NCBI RefSeq assembly: GCF_007859715.1
Contig: NZ_SJPG01000001.1
Span: 992,001-1,056,000, forward strand
Reading direction: 5' to 3'
Length of the DNA stretch: 64,000 bases
Origin: Rubinisphaera italica
GTDB lineage: Bacteria; Planctomycetota; Planctomycetia; Planctomycetales; Planctomycetaceae
Part shown: positions 29,063 through 37,914 of the stretch, piece by piece
Layout: each line of letters begins with the position of its first letter
Numbering within the stretch: the first letter of the stretch is position 1
The notes under the pieces: model-generated
Database searches by the model: none
What the model saw: only the letters and a program-made list of their open reading frames with translations
Told to the model about the DNA's origin: nothing
Position numbers and translations under genes: made by a program

Positions 29063-29804
29063 TGATCAACTGCCTTGAACGTAAATAGGTCGGAACCAGT
29101 TCGTTCCGTGCAAAACGGACTCTCTACGAATTAAATCGACTTTAACGATCAGGCAGATTGAGTCGAATTTAGCAGTTTTGTAATCACTGCCAGGAAAACA
29201 GATGTACATTCACTAAGTACGGCTGGTTGTGAACTCCTGTTTGTCTTCATTAATGGCATTTAAACGCAAGCAGCCGGTTGGACATAATGTCCTTCTGGCT
29301 TTGGAAGACAGATAATAGTCTCTTTATTGGTTAATTGTATTCGCTACCCCGTTGTCATTTATCCCAGGCGAGCCGGTTAGCTTTGCCGGAAAAGTTTTGC
29401 AGGCTTCCCTATATTCCGCATGAATCAGAACCCGATTCTTTAATGATATTCGCTCTATTCGATAACGAATCAGAAATACATTGCCGCGATAGGGGTTATT
29501 CGGCTGAAATCCCTCTGGAAAAAATTGACCGTTCCATTATCGTGACGTATGCTTAGGTCAACAGTGATGTTGTTTGGAGTCAACAGCAGCGCTGCAAAAT
29601 TACAATCATCGTCGCCCACGCTTGTGGGCTAATTGAGAATGGAATTCTCGCAACGATTTGAAACTGGAATGGAAAATCGATTCGAAGCGATGCTTCAATC
29701 GTGTGTCCCTTTTCAATTCGTTTATTGTTGTTGCCATTGTTGGCGAAAACCTCAGGAGGAATCACAAGCGGCGACTTGCAGCTACTTACAGGGGGAAATG
29801 CTGC
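29063..29804. other. Long intergenic region between the lipoprotein and S41 protease genes
   Basis: These 742 bp lie between divergent genes. They hold a hairpin repeat at 29272-29302 (see separate entry). TTG-initiated ORFs (for example 29335-29556) have no ribosome-binding site and no recognisable protein signal. The 150 codons of open frame before ATG 29805 encode an atypical Arg/Cys-rich stretch and are judged non-coding leader. Confidence 0.5.
29272..29302. repeat. Hairpin repeat shared with the terminator at 34217
   Basis: AGCCGGTTGGACATAATGT (first 19 nt) continues CCTTCTGGCTTT. Reverse-complementing the terminator at 34217-34249 gives nearly the same sequence, including the inner GGAC/GTCC stem. 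Here the hairpin has no T-run on the plus strand, so it is not an obvious terminator. Confidence 0.65.
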
Positions 29805-31442
29805 ATGTCCTGGTTCAGGAAATCTTGTTTATTGTGTAGTGGCGTACTTGGTACGGCGCTCGTTTTGTCTCAAGTCTTAGTCGTGACCGGTGCACCCGGT
29901 TCCGAGACTGTCAGCGATGAGGTTCGCCAGGCAGTTGTCAGCGGAGCAGAATTCGAACGATCTCGCAAATGGTCTGATGCCATCGTGCATTACCGCGATG
30001 CGTTGGAAGTCTGGCCAGAAAATGAAGAGCTGCAATACGGTCTTCGTCGCGCCAAATTCCATATGCAGATTGATCGTCGTTATGCAGATGCCAGCTACGA
30101 CAAATCATTGCTCAAATTGTCAGAACGGGAAGCCACCGAACTGCTCGATGAAGTGCTGTATAAAATCCACAGTCACTATGTCGAATCACTTTCGTCGACT
30201 TTCTTCATTGCTCACGGCACCGAGAGTGTTTATCTCGCACTAAACAACGAAGCGTTTCTTGACAATCATCAGATCTTCAATACCGATCAGCCCGGGTTGA
30301 AACAGGCTCGACGGATGTTATTCGAAGAGTACTGGAACAAACCTGTGTCTGGACCCGATGCCGGTCGCAAAATTGTACTTGATGTCGCGAATCGTCTTGA
30401 ACGCGATCTCGGTATCTCGAAGGTCTCTGTGATTCTCGAATACGTCTTCGGTGGCTGCAATGCCCTCGATGATTACAGCAGCTACCTCACTCCAACTAAA
30501 CTGGCTGACCTGTATAATAATATTGAAGGCGAATTCGTTGGCCTCGGAATCGAAATGAAATCCGAAGCCGGCAAGGGAATTCACCTCATCGAAATTCTTC
30601 CAGAAAGCCCGGCAGAAGCTGGCGGCTTGGCGGGGGGCGACTATATCACTCATATCGATGGAATTGATGTTCTCGACAAACCAACTGATGAATCAGCTGG
30701 ACTGATCACCGGTAAAAGTGGCAGCCGAGTTCATCTGAACTGGATTACAGAAGATGGTCAACGTCGTGAAGGATCTTTTACACGACGAGCCGTCAAAGTG
30801 AAGAGTGTACCGATTGCGAAGATTATTGATCAACAAAACGGAATTGGATATCTGCGACTGTCAGGTTTCCAACGAACAACAGCTGAAGAGTTCGATGCAG
30901 CTCTCAATCAGTTGAATCGTCAGGGAATGACTTCACTGATCTGGGATGTTCGCGGAAATCCTGGTGGATTACTCACTGCCGCTGTCGAAGTCCTCGATCG
31001 TCTGATTGATCACGGCGTTCTCGTCTCGACCAAGGGGCGGACTTCGGATCAGAACTGGAAATACTCGGCTCACTCAGCCAGCACCTGGAAACTGCCAATC
31101 GTATTACTGATTGACGAAAACAGTGCTTCTGCGAGTGAAATTGTAGCCGGAGCGATTCGGGATCATAACCGAGGCATGATTGTGGGACGAAAGTCTTATG
31201 GAAAATGGTCGGTGCAGAGTATCTTCCCAGTCAGTCAGAATTGTGGTTTGCGATTGACGACTGCGAAGTTCTACTCGCCAAACGGTCACAATCACAGTAA
31301 GATTGGCATCGAGCCGGACGTTGTGGTTCCGCGTGAGAGTCAGGAATATCTTCGAGTGACTGAGAAATCGTTGGCAACAGATGCTGACGTCCTCAAAGCG
31401 ATCGAAATGTTGCAGGAGACCCAGCTGACTCGCAATCCTTAA
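29805..31442 (+). CDS. S41-family C-terminal processing peptidase with PDZ domain
   Basis: Start chosen at ATG 29805 (545 residues) because GGGGGAAA lies just upstream and a signal peptide begins there ('MSWFRKSCLLCSGVLG', then 'TALVLSQVLVVTG'). A short TPR-like region ('FERSRKWSDAIVHYRDALEV') is followed by a PDZ domain at about 240-320 ('EFVGLGIEMKSE', 'ESPAEAGGLAGGDYI') and the tail-specific protease domain: 'GYLRLSGF', 'DVRGNPGGLL', the 'ENSASASEIVAGA' block with the catalytic Ser and the Lys in 'GRKSYGKWSVQ'. Ctp proteases cleave exported proteins from a C-terminal recognition site. Periplasmic, or possibly secreted. Confidence 0.93.
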   Translation: MSWFRKSCLLCSGVLGTALVLSQVLVVTGAPGSETVSDEVRQAVVSGAEFERSRKWSDAIVHYRDALEVWPENEELQYGLRRAKFHMQIDRRYADASYDKSLLKLSEREATELLDEVLYKIHSHYVESLSSTFFIAHGTESVYLALNNEAFLDNHQIFNTDQPGLKQARRMLFEEYWNKPVSGPDAGRKIVLDVANRLERDLGISKVSVILEYVFGGCNALDDYSSYLTPTKLADLYNNIEGEFVGLGIEMKSEAGKGIHLIEILPESPAEAGGLAGGDYITHIDGIDVLDKPTDESAGLITGKSGSRVHLNWITEDGQRREGSFTRRAVKVKSVPIAKIIDQQNGIGYLRLSGFQRTTAEEFDAALNQLNRQGMTSLIWDVRGNPGGLLTAAVEVLDRLIDHGVLVSTKGRTSDQNWKYSAHSASTWKLPIVLLIDENSASASEIVAGAIRDHNRGMIVGRKSYGKWSVQSIFPVSQNCGLRLTTAKFYSPNGHNHSKIGIEPDVVVPRESQEYLRVTEKSLATDADVLKAIEMLQETQLTRNP

Positions 31443-31471
31443 AACATTCGAGCCGCTGATCTCTGAGCACT

Positions 31472-32362
31472 ATGAAAATTGAAACGCCGACGTGGATGAA
31501 TCAGGGGGCCGGACAGCCCCCTGATTTACTTTTTTCCTTCCGGGCCGAAGCCGGCATTACGGGCTTCGACAGCATGCGGGAAGCCGAAGATTACGTCGTC
31601 GCCGATGAAATCGGCACGCTTTACCGCTTGGATCCCCTCCTGAATGTCAAACTACTGACACGCCTTCAGGAACCCGCCCGTCAACTCTCGTGGAGCGACA
31701 CCGGCGAATTCGGCTCTGCACTACTTGGGAACAGCACGCTCGTGCGGCTCGATGCGAAACTCAAAGTCATCTGGACAATCGAGATCCCCTTCACTTGCTC
31801 AGGAATTGCGATCGATCCGTATGGCATCTTCACATTCGTCGCCTCCTCAGAAGGGGGAGCGATTGTCATTGACGATCTCGGCAAAAAAGCCGCGACCTTC
31901 GAAACTATGCGTCCGCTCTCCTACATCCATTTCATGGTAGAAGAACCTGTCGTCATTGCCGCTGCCAGTCATGGCCTGATGGGGGCGTATGCACTCAGCG
32001 GAAAAAAAATCTGGGAGAAAACCCTCTGGTCCAATGTCGGTGATCTGGCATTGATTCAGAAGACAGCCAGAATTTGCGTAGCCGCTTCCAACCAGGGTAT
32101 TCAAGTTTATGATGGCAGTGGTGATTCCGAAGCCTCGCTGATTCTCGAAGGGACCGTCAATAAAATCTCTGTCTCGTATACTGGTAAGCAGGCTTTTGCA
32201 TCGACCATCGAAAAGCATGTCTACCGGCTCGATGAAGACGGTGAATTAAAATGGGCAGCGACTTCGGATGTTGCAGTCACCCGAGTGGACTCGCACCCAA
32301 TCGAACCGGTCGGCTTGTTTGTATTCGAAGACCGAACGATACTACGAGCACAATGGTATTAA
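31472..32362 (+). CDS. Beta-propeller repeat protein
   Basis: A 296-residue protein made of short repeating beta-strand blocks of PQQ/WD40-like character ('DYVVADEIGTLYRLD', 'STLVRLDAKLKVIWTIEI', 'GAYALSGKKIWEKTLW', 'KHVYRLDEDGELKWAA'). 'G-x-x-x-W' strand ends recur. No signal peptide, so it is likely cytoplasmic, which is unusual for PQQ-like propellers and favours a scaffold role. It starts 29 nt after the protease gene and may be co-transcribed with it. Function unknown. Confidence 0.65.
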   Translation: MKIETPTWMNQGAGQPPDLLFSFRAEAGITGFDSMREAEDYVVADEIGTLYRLDPLLNVKLLTRLQEPARQLSWSDTGEFGSALLGNSTLVRLDAKLKVIWTIEIPFTCSGIAIDPYGIFTFVASSEGGAIVIDDLGKKAATFETMRPLSYIHFMVEEPVVIAAASHGLMGAYALSGKKIWEKTLWSNVGDLALIQKTARICVAASNQGIQVYDGSGDSEASLILEGTVNKISVSYTGKQAFASTIEKHVYRLDEDGELKWAATSDVAVTRVDSHPIEPVGLFVFEDRTILRAQWY

Positions 32363-32369
32363 CCTGTAG

Positions 32370-32387
32370 GGTGCGTCTAGACGCACC
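32370..32387. repeat. Perfect 18-nt palindrome GGTGCGTCTAGACGCACC
   Basis: A perfect palindrome directly behind the propeller gene, within TGTAGGGTGCGT...ACGCACC, a sequence style found in dispersed intergenic repeats. It has no T-run. Confidence 0.55.
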
Positions 32388-32469
32388 TTGCTCGACTTAT
32401 CTTAGATGTCTCCCCTACCAAAACAGTACTGCACAACGAAATTGACAACTATCCTGAAAGACTTTAATA

Positions 32470-33822
32470 ATGTCCAACCCCAACGACGCACGAATCTTAA
32501 AAGCCGAAGTCACCTTTCAGCCGGTGCCCTTTCGCGCCCCTCTAAAATTTGGCGGAAGAACTGTCACTCAAACAGACTTGATCAACGTGACTGTCGAACT
32601 GGAAGGTCGTGACGGAAAGCGAGCGACTGGGCATGGCAGTATGCCGGTCGGTAATGTGTGGGCCTGGCCATCTTCTCATGTCGAGCCGCCCGAAGCACAA
32701 ACGGCTATGAAAAAACTGGCTGAGGATACGTGTGCAGTTGCGACCAATCTCGAAGAATGGGGACATCCACTCGATTTGATGGAAGTCCTCATCGAGGACT
32801 ACGACGCGATCGCCGCTCACGTGATGGAAGAATTCTCTCTGCAGGAGCCAATTCCCGTACTGGCTCAACTCGTTGCCAACAGCCCGCTCGATGCAGCTGT
32901 ACATGATGCGTATGGGCGTCTGCATGAGAAGAGTTCTTACAATGTCCTCTCTTCAGAGTACATGAATCACGATTTGTCGCACTATCTTGGCAAAGGGTTC
33001 GAGGGCGAATATCTCGATCAATACACGAGTCGGGAACCGAAAGCGACGATGCCACTTTACCATCTCGTGGGAGCCGTCGATCCTCTGACTGATACAGATA
33101 TTCCCAAACGAATCGATGATGGACTCCCGGAAACGTTATCCGAGTGGATTCTGGCTGATGGTTTAACGCACTTGAAAATCAAGCTGAATGGAGACGATCT
33201 GCAATGGGATATCGATCGCGTCGTTGCGATTGATGCGATCGCGACGGAAGCACAGAAAAAGCGAGGTTGTACAGAATGGTTCTACTCACTCGATTTCAAC
33301 GAGAAGTGTAAAGACGTCGATTACGTTCTTAATTTTCTGGATGGAGTGCGAGCGAAAGCCCCAGAAGCTTTTGATCGAGCACAATATATCGAGCAGCCGA
33401 CACACCGGGATTTGCACAAACATCCGGAAAACAAAATGCACCGGGCTGCTGCGATCAAGCCCGTTGTGATCGATGAATCGCTTGTGAGTCTGGAATCGCT
33501 TTATGCAGCTGAAGAACTTGGCTACACTGGCGTCGCCTTCAAAGCCTGCAAAGGTCAAACCGAAACCTTGTTGCTAGCCGCTGCCGCTCAAAAGAAGGGG
33601 ATGTTTTTGTGTGTGCAGGATTTGACCTGCCCCGGCTACAGCTTTCTACACTCAGCGACTTTAGCGGCAAGAATTCCGGGGATAGCCGCCATTGAAGGAA
33701 ACGGCCGACAATACTGCCCGGCCCCAAATGCGGAATGGGCTCCTAAATTTCCGGGGATGTTTAATATTACAGATGGCACGGTCAAAACTGCGGAATTGAA
33801 TGGAATAGGTTTAGGATTCTGA
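32470..33822 (+). CDS. Enolase-superfamily (mandelate racemase/muconate lactonizing-like) enzyme
   Basis: A 450-residue protein. The N-terminal capping domain (1-150) is followed by a TIM barrel with 'LKIKLNG' (KxK motif at the end of strand 2), metal ligands in 'SLDFNEKC' (Asp/Asn), 'YIEQPTHRD' (Glu) and 'VVIDESL' (Asp-Glu), and 'GVAFKACKG' with a Lys on strand 6. Enzymes of this superfamily abstract a proton alpha to a carboxylate, stabilised by Mg2+. The substrate cannot be read from the sequence; the protein is about 80 residues longer than typical muconate-cycloisomerase relatives. No pathway partner is adjacent. Confidence 0.87.
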   Translation: MSNPNDARILKAEVTFQPVPFRAPLKFGGRTVTQTDLINVTVELEGRDGKRATGHGSMPVGNVWAWPSSHVEPPEAQTAMKKLAEDTCAVATNLEEWGHPLDLMEVLIEDYDAIAAHVMEEFSLQEPIPVLAQLVANSPLDAAVHDAYGRLHEKSSYNVLSSEYMNHDLSHYLGKGFEGEYLDQYTSREPKATMPLYHLVGAVDPLTDTDIPKRIDDGLPETLSEWILADGLTHLKIKLNGDDLQWDIDRVVAIDAIATEAQKKRGCTEWFYSLDFNEKCKDVDYVLNFLDGVRAKAPEAFDRAQYIEQPTHRDLHKHPENKMHRAAAIKPVVIDESLVSLESLYAAEELGYTGVAFKACKGQTETLLLAAAAQKKGMFLCVQDLTCPGYSFLHSATLAARIPGIAAIEGNGRQYCPAPNAEWAPKFPGMFNITDGTVKTAELNGIGLGF

Positions 33823-33881
33823 GTAATCAATCAACTGGGTGCCCGCAGCACTCCGGCCCCAGCCACTCAGGTATAAAATGT

Positions 33882-33923
33882 GGCTTTCCGCTTTCCGTCT
33901 TCGGCTTTCCAGATTCGGTGTCC
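33882..33923. repeat. Degenerate heptanucleotide repeat (GGCTTTC/CGCTTTC)
   Basis: Six in-register 7-nt units: GGCTTTC, CGCTTTC, CGTCTTC, GGCTTTC, CAGATTC, GGTGTCC. The same kind of run is at 52496-52523. It lies in the 190-bp gap upstream of the cysteine-repeat ORF. Confidence 0.6.
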
Positions 33924-34012
33924 CCTCAATCGTTCGGCTTTCGCTGTAAGAGTATGAGACATAACTGAATGTCAAAACAAAAAAACTTTTCAATACGAAA
34001 GCGAGCAGGACG

Positions 34013-34189
34013 ATGAACACTCTTACAAGCACAACGGGAATGAAATTGGTTAAAGAAGTCAGCAAATTGCGATCTGCCAAGCAAGCTCCTCAGGGACGCT
34101 GCTGCAGCTCATGCCGATCTTGTCGCAGCTGTCGCTCATGCCGTAGCTGTAACAGCTGCCGTTCATGTCGCGGTGGCGGTTGCCGCTAA
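34013..34189 (+). CDS. 58-residue Ser-Cys-Arg repeat microprotein (unlisted small gene)
   Basis: I do not recognise this protein. It has 58 residues: a Lys/Thr-rich N-terminal half without cysteines (residues 1-29, containing 'MKLVKEVSKLRSAKQ'), then a core starting 'CCSS' followed by seven consecutive Ser-Cys-x triplets (six with Arg, one with Asn), and the end 'GGGCR'. Ten Cys and eight Arg lie in the last 30 residues. All seven 9-nt units differ in DNA, mixing TCN and AGC serine codons, which points to selection on the protein. AGGA precedes the ATG but only 2 nt away. An intrinsic terminator follows 27 nt after the stop. Possibilities: metal- or redox-active small protein, or a modified-peptide precursor (leader plus Cys/Ser core); no maturation enzyme is adjacent. 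Confidence 0.7.
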   Translation: MNTLTSTTGMKLVKEVSKLRSAKQAPQGRCCSSCRSCRSCRSCRSCNSCRSCRGGGCR

Positions 34190-34216
34190 ATTAATCGAGA
34201 CAAACATCTGTCTTGA

Positions 34217-34253
34217 AAAGCCGGAAGGACATTACGTCCAACCGGCTTTTTTT
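34217..34253 (+). terminator. Intrinsic terminator after the cysteine-repeat gene
   Basis: AAAGCCGG pairs with CCGGCTTT, with an inner GGAC/GTCC stem, and is followed by a T-run (34247-34253). The T-run overlaps the stop codon of the convergent DinB gene. A near-identical hairpin in inverse orientation lies at 29272-29302. Confidence 0.85.
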
Positions 34254-34749
34254 ACATCATATTATCATCTGCGGATGGGCCGTACATTCCCGGAACCGGG
34301 ATGTTGTTGACTCGATAGTAAACCGTCATGATGCCACGGTGGTGAATAATATGATTGATGACCCAAGTTCGTATCACGGCTAACTTCGGCAGAGTGAAAA
34401 TTTCCTGGCCATTGTAGAGAAATCGCCAGTTTTTCATCATGGTCTGGTCATCCACATTTTCCAGTGCTTCACGAGCCTCGGCTACATTCTTGTCGAATGT
34501 TTTCAAATAGGCTTCCCGGGAATGAGTGATCTCGGGTTTCTCGGCTTTACCTTCGTCCCATTCGTCTTGATGAATCGTAGCCATCGTCCAGCCAGGGATA
34601 TCAGAAAGATGATGTGCCAGCCAGCCGATGGTGTTCGACTTTTCGTGAATTTTCCAGTCGAGTTTGTCATCGGGAACGAGTTCGAGAATTTTGCGAGTGC
34701 TCGCCATTTCCTGATCAAATTCCGGCAACAGCATTTGACCGATAGTCAT
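34252..34749 (-). CDS. DinB-family protein
   Basis: A 165-residue four-helix-bundle protein. ATG 34749 is chosen over 34794 because AGGAG lies 8 nt upstream. Metal-binding histidines typical of DinB/YfiT-like proteins are present: 'WLAHHLSDIP' (first His) and 'VINHIIHHRGIM' (the His pair). Such proteins range from thiol-S-transferases to stress-induced proteins with no known reaction; the His triad suggests a bound metal. It has no operon partner and converges on the cysteine-repeat gene; the AI-2E-family gene is upstream on the same strand (48 nt). Confidence 0.85.
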   Translation of the reverse strand: MTIGQMLLPEFDQEMASTRKILELVPDDKLDWKIHEKSNTIGWLAHHLSDIPGWTMATIHQDEWDEGKAEKPEITHSREAYLKTFDKNVAEAREALENVDDQTMMKNWRFLYNGQEIFTLPKLAVIRTWVINHIIHHRGIMTVYYRVNNIPVPGMYGPSADDNMM

Positions 34750-34797
34750 GTTCTTTCTCCTGATTTTCCGCATTATGAATGATGATTGAGCCATCGA

Positions 34798-36060
34798 TTA
34801 AGAGGGAGTCTGTTTACTAACGGCTGGGATTTTCACGTTTGATTTATTGTTTTCTTTCTGGTGCCTGGTCAATTCGGTCAATTCTTCATTGAAAATTCGA
34901 ATGATCGCATAGAGACAGCAGGCGATGACAGGAGCGATAAAGACTCCCCACAACCCCATCACTTGTAACCCGCCAAGTACACTGACAAAAGCTAGCAGCG
35001 GATGCAATTTCGCATCGGAATGCAGCACGTAGGCTCGAATAAAATTATCGAGCATTCCAACAAAGGCGAAGCCGTAAATGGCTAAGAGTAGCGCCCAGCC
35101 CCAGTCTCCGTCATAAGCCAGATAAATGGCACAGGGAACCCAGACCAGCCAGGTTCCTGCCAGAGGGATGATTGCTGCAAAAGTGCCTACGATGGTGAAC
35201 AGGAAGAAGTGATTGAACCCAAGAAACCAGAGAGCAACCGATGTTGCCAACCCTTGAGCGACTGCTGCAAGCAATGTCGCCGTGACAACGGCTCGGATGG
35301 CCTTTCCGAATTCTTCGAATAAGGTTTTCTGATGCAAGGCATTCACCGGAATCAGTTCGATGGCATGTTCAATCAGGACGGGGCCTTCAAAGAAGAAATA
35401 GTAGAGTGCAATTATAAACGTGAGCAGGCTCATCAGTGTCCAGCCAAATTTGCCAATGATATCGACGGTTGTAAATGCGGTCCCAGGACTGATCGTTGTG
35501 ATGGCAACTCGCTTGATGGCATTTTGCGTACTCAGACGCAATTCTTCTGCACGTTCCTGCAGCATTTTTGTGCGAAGCTGAGCAATTTCCTCTTCAGTCA
35601 ATTGTTGACCATCACTGGTAGTGATTGGAAAAAAATTTTCCAGCTGAATTGCAATCGTTTCGTAGATTTCTCCTTCTTTCACGGCAGCGATCGCTTTTTT
35701 AACAGAATCATCGCTTAAAATTCGCTCAGCGACATCAAACATCTGCAAGGCACCGATGGTCACACCGATGAATATTGGAATCACAATAGCCGCCACCAAT
35801 GCTGCAGTGGATAACCCTGCGGCAACTCTCGGGCGATTTTTTGTCCGCGTTAAGAAATATTTATAAACCGGGTTGGCAATTAATGCGACAACTGCTGCCA
35901 GAAATAATGGCAAAAGGAACGGGATGATTATGCGTATAAAAGTAAATCCCAGTGCGGTGAGTAATAACAATAATATTGCCAGCGAAACATAACGTGTTAA
36001 CACGATGACTAACTTTCCATGGAAAATCTGGGAATCAAAAGGATTTTCTTGAAAATTCAA
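34798..36060 (-). CDS. AI-2E-family transporter
   Basis: A 420-residue inner-membrane protein of the PerM/TqsA family. The opening hydrophobic pair 'YVSLAILLLLLTALGFTF' and 'IIPFLLPLFLAAVVALIANP', a ~100-residue extracytoplasmic insert (about 115-200), then at least five further TM helices with 'LWGVFIAPVIACCLYAI' near the end match the family topology of about eight helices. Members export small molecules, sodium or autoinducer-2; the substrate here is unknown. It is upstream of the DinB gene on the same strand with 48 nt between. Confidence 0.9.
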   Translation of the reverse strand: MNFQENPFDSQIFHGKLVIVLTRYVSLAILLLLLTALGFTFIRIIIPFLLPLFLAAVVALIANPVYKYFLTRTKNRPRVAAGLSTAALVAAIVIPIFIGVTIGALQMFDVAERILSDDSVKKAIAAVKEGEIYETIAIQLENFFPITTSDGQQLTEEEIAQLRTKMLQERAEELRLSTQNAIKRVAITTISPGTAFTTVDIIGKFGWTLMSLLTFIIALYYFFFEGPVLIEHAIELIPVNALHQKTLFEEFGKAIRAVVTATLLAAVAQGLATSVALWFLGFNHFFLFTIVGTFAAIIPLAGTWLVWVPCAIYLAYDGDWGWALLLAIYGFAFVGMLDNFIRAYVLHSDAKLHPLLAFVSVLGGLQVMGLWGVFIAPVIACCLYAIIRIFNEELTELTRHQKENNKSNVKIPAVSKQTPS

Positions 36061-36549
36061 TTCAATAGGGATGGTTCCCTATCTAACTCAAGAAGTTATA
36101 ACAGGTTAAGTGTATTTCCTAACAGGCTCATACTCTGAAGAAATCGCCAGAGAGTCAGATTATTACACCTGGATTCGCATTAATTTGAACGATGCGAGGA
36201 AGTGTTCTCGTTAATGGGAAGGTGTATGACCACATGTCCCGGAAAGAAAGATATTGACGGTCTTCGATGAGTTGTTAACGTGGTATCAAATTCTTAATTC
36301 ACGAAAAGTCGGAATACTGATGACGAAAACGGGAATTCATTCGTTCTCAGGTGAGAAGTTACAGGTGAATCGCTGCTCTTTTGTGAATGGATCCTGTTGG
36401 ATTTCTTAATTGATGATCCGTTTCGCAATGAAAATAAATACGTCCGCGACAAGTTCGTATTTGCTCAGAAGAGTGGAATTATAAAGGATTCGGTACAGAA
36501 TTTGCCAATTCGGTGTCTGTATCAATAGGCCGAAGTTATGGAGACTCTC
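36061..36549. other. Intergenic region, no gene seen
   Basis: This 489-bp AT-rich region lies between the divergent AI-2E-family and ACT-domain genes and should hold both promoters. I see no ORF with a ribosome-binding site, no strong hairpin and no clear -35/-10 pair. A 13-mer GTTAAGTGTATTT at 36105 recurs at 38129, likely by chance. Confidence 0.5.
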
Positions 36550-37128
36550 ATGGGTGTCAGCTATTTTATTACAATCACCTCACAGAATCATTCAGGTGTA
36601 TTAACAGCGATTACGACTGCACTGGGAGAACTGGGAGGTGACATGCATCATGCCTCACAGTCAATTGTGCATGGCCTTTTCACCATGACAATCGCTGCCA
36701 AGTTCCCTGACCATCGATCGATTCAAGTTATTCAAGAACATCTGCTCCAGGTCGGACGGAATTACAAAATGGCGGTGCTGATCCGGGAACTTCACGAAGA
36801 CGAAGCCGACATCATTTCCACAGATTCCACATATTATTTAACTGTGAATGGTCAGGATGCACCAGGGGTCGTACGAGTTGTCAGTGGTATGCTGGCACAG
36901 ATGTTGATCACAATTGAGTCACTTTCTGCCCGCCCCGAATCCGTTAACACCTTTTCGATGGTCATGCGGCTGGCGATTCCTCAATCGGCTGATTTACAGG
37001 AATTAGTGGACGAACTCGATATGTTCAGCACCCTGAATAGTTTGAATGTTAACCTGTTAACTGAAGAGGATTATTTTCGTACAGAACTTCCGGCCGATGT
37101 GACATTGCATAATGTCCTCAAGGGGTAA
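36550..37128 (+). CDS. Double ACT-domain protein, GcvR-like
   Basis: A 192-residue protein (from ATG 36550, which has GGAG 6 nt upstream; an ATG at 36538 would add four residues). Two ACT domains in tandem: 'FITITSQNHSGVLTAITTALGELGG' (read in two parts; about 4-30) and 'YLTVNGQDAPGVVRVVSGML' (about 100-120). ACT domains bind amino acids. The layout equals that of GcvR, which represses glycine-cleavage genes in enterobacteria by binding GcvA; no gcv gene is nearby, so the regulated target is unknown. ComF follows 24 nt downstream. Confidence 0.8.
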   Translation: MGVSYFITITSQNHSGVLTAITTALGELGGDMHHASQSIVHGLFTMTIAAKFPDHRSIQVIQEHLLQVGRNYKMAVLIRELHEDEADIISTDSTYYLTVNGQDAPGVVRVVSGMLAQMLITIESLSARPESVNTFSMVMRLAIPQSADLQELVDELDMFSTLNSLNVNLLTEEDYFRTELPADVTLHNVLKG

Positions 37129-37152
37129 TCGGATCGTGACACGGGATCACTC

Positions 37153-37914
37153 ATGTCGAAATTATTACAGACCGCTCGCCGATCCTCATCCGCTCTATGT
37201 GAGTTTATTTTTCCGGCTCAATGCTGTCTGTGTGGAACTTCGTTGGCATCAGATACGGAATTCAACGAAATAGTTCTTTGTTGTTTGACTTGTCTGGAAA
37301 ACTTCCCAGACGCGATCGAACATTCCTGCAGCAGATGCGGAGCAGAAGTCGGAGCGTATGTCGATACTTCTAAAGGTTGTAATTATTGCAAATCCGATTC
37401 GTTTTCATTTGCCTCTGTGATTGCCTACGGAACTTATGAATCGGAATTAAAGCAATTTTGCCAGCTCAGTAAGCGACCTGAGCATCAGGATGTAACCTGG
37501 TTAGTTGGTGAACGCCTTTGGCAATCACGAAGAGACATGCTCAGTCAGCTACAGGTTGACTGCCTCGTCACAGTACCCATGCACTGGACCAATCGCCTGG
37601 TTCGAAGAATCCATCCCAATGAAACACTGGCGAAATGTCTCTCAAAACGACTCAACGTACCGTACTTTCGGAGAGGTCTCGTGCAGCGCATTCGCACGAA
37701 GCATCAATCGTCTCTAAGGCCGTCTCTTCGTCGTAAGAATATTCGCGACGCGTATCGGGCATCTGCCTCAAGTAAACTGCGAGCGAAAAACATATTGCTG
37801 GTGGATGACATACTCACCACGGGTGCAACCGCACATGCATGTGCCAGGCTCTTATTGGCTGCAGGTTGTGCAGTGGTTCATGTGGCCGTTGTGGCTCGTG
37901 GAATTGGACGATAG
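37153..37914 (+). CDS. ComF-family phosphoribosyltransferase-like protein
   Basis: A 253-residue protein with an N-terminal zinc-finger-like domain (four or more Cys pairs: 'CCLCG', 'CCLTC', 'CSRCG', 'CNYC') and a C-terminal PRTase fold with the signature 'ILLVDDILTTGAT' (about 216-228). 'VPMHWTNRLVRR' and 'RTKHQSSL' are family blocks. In naturally competent bacteria ComF assists uptake or integration of single-stranded DNA; the PRPP-binding motif is intact here. Likely co-transcribed with the ACT-domain gene. Confidence 0.9.
   Translation: MSKLLQTARRSSSALCEFIFPAQCCLCGTSLASDTEFNEIVLCCLTCLENFPDAIEHSCSRCGAEVGAYVDTSKGCNYCKSDSFSFASVIAYGTYESELKQFCQLSKRPEHQDVTWLVGERLWQSRRDMLSQLQVDCLVTVPMHWTNRLVRRIHPNETLAKCLSKRLNVPYFRRGLVQRIRTKHQSSLRPSLRRKNIRDAYRASASSKLRAKNILLVDDILTTGATAHACARLLLAAGCAVVHVAVVARGIGR

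Noticed and set aside
29335..29556. TTG-initiated 73-codon ORF before the S41 protease
   Set aside because: No SD, weak start codon, no protein-like pattern.
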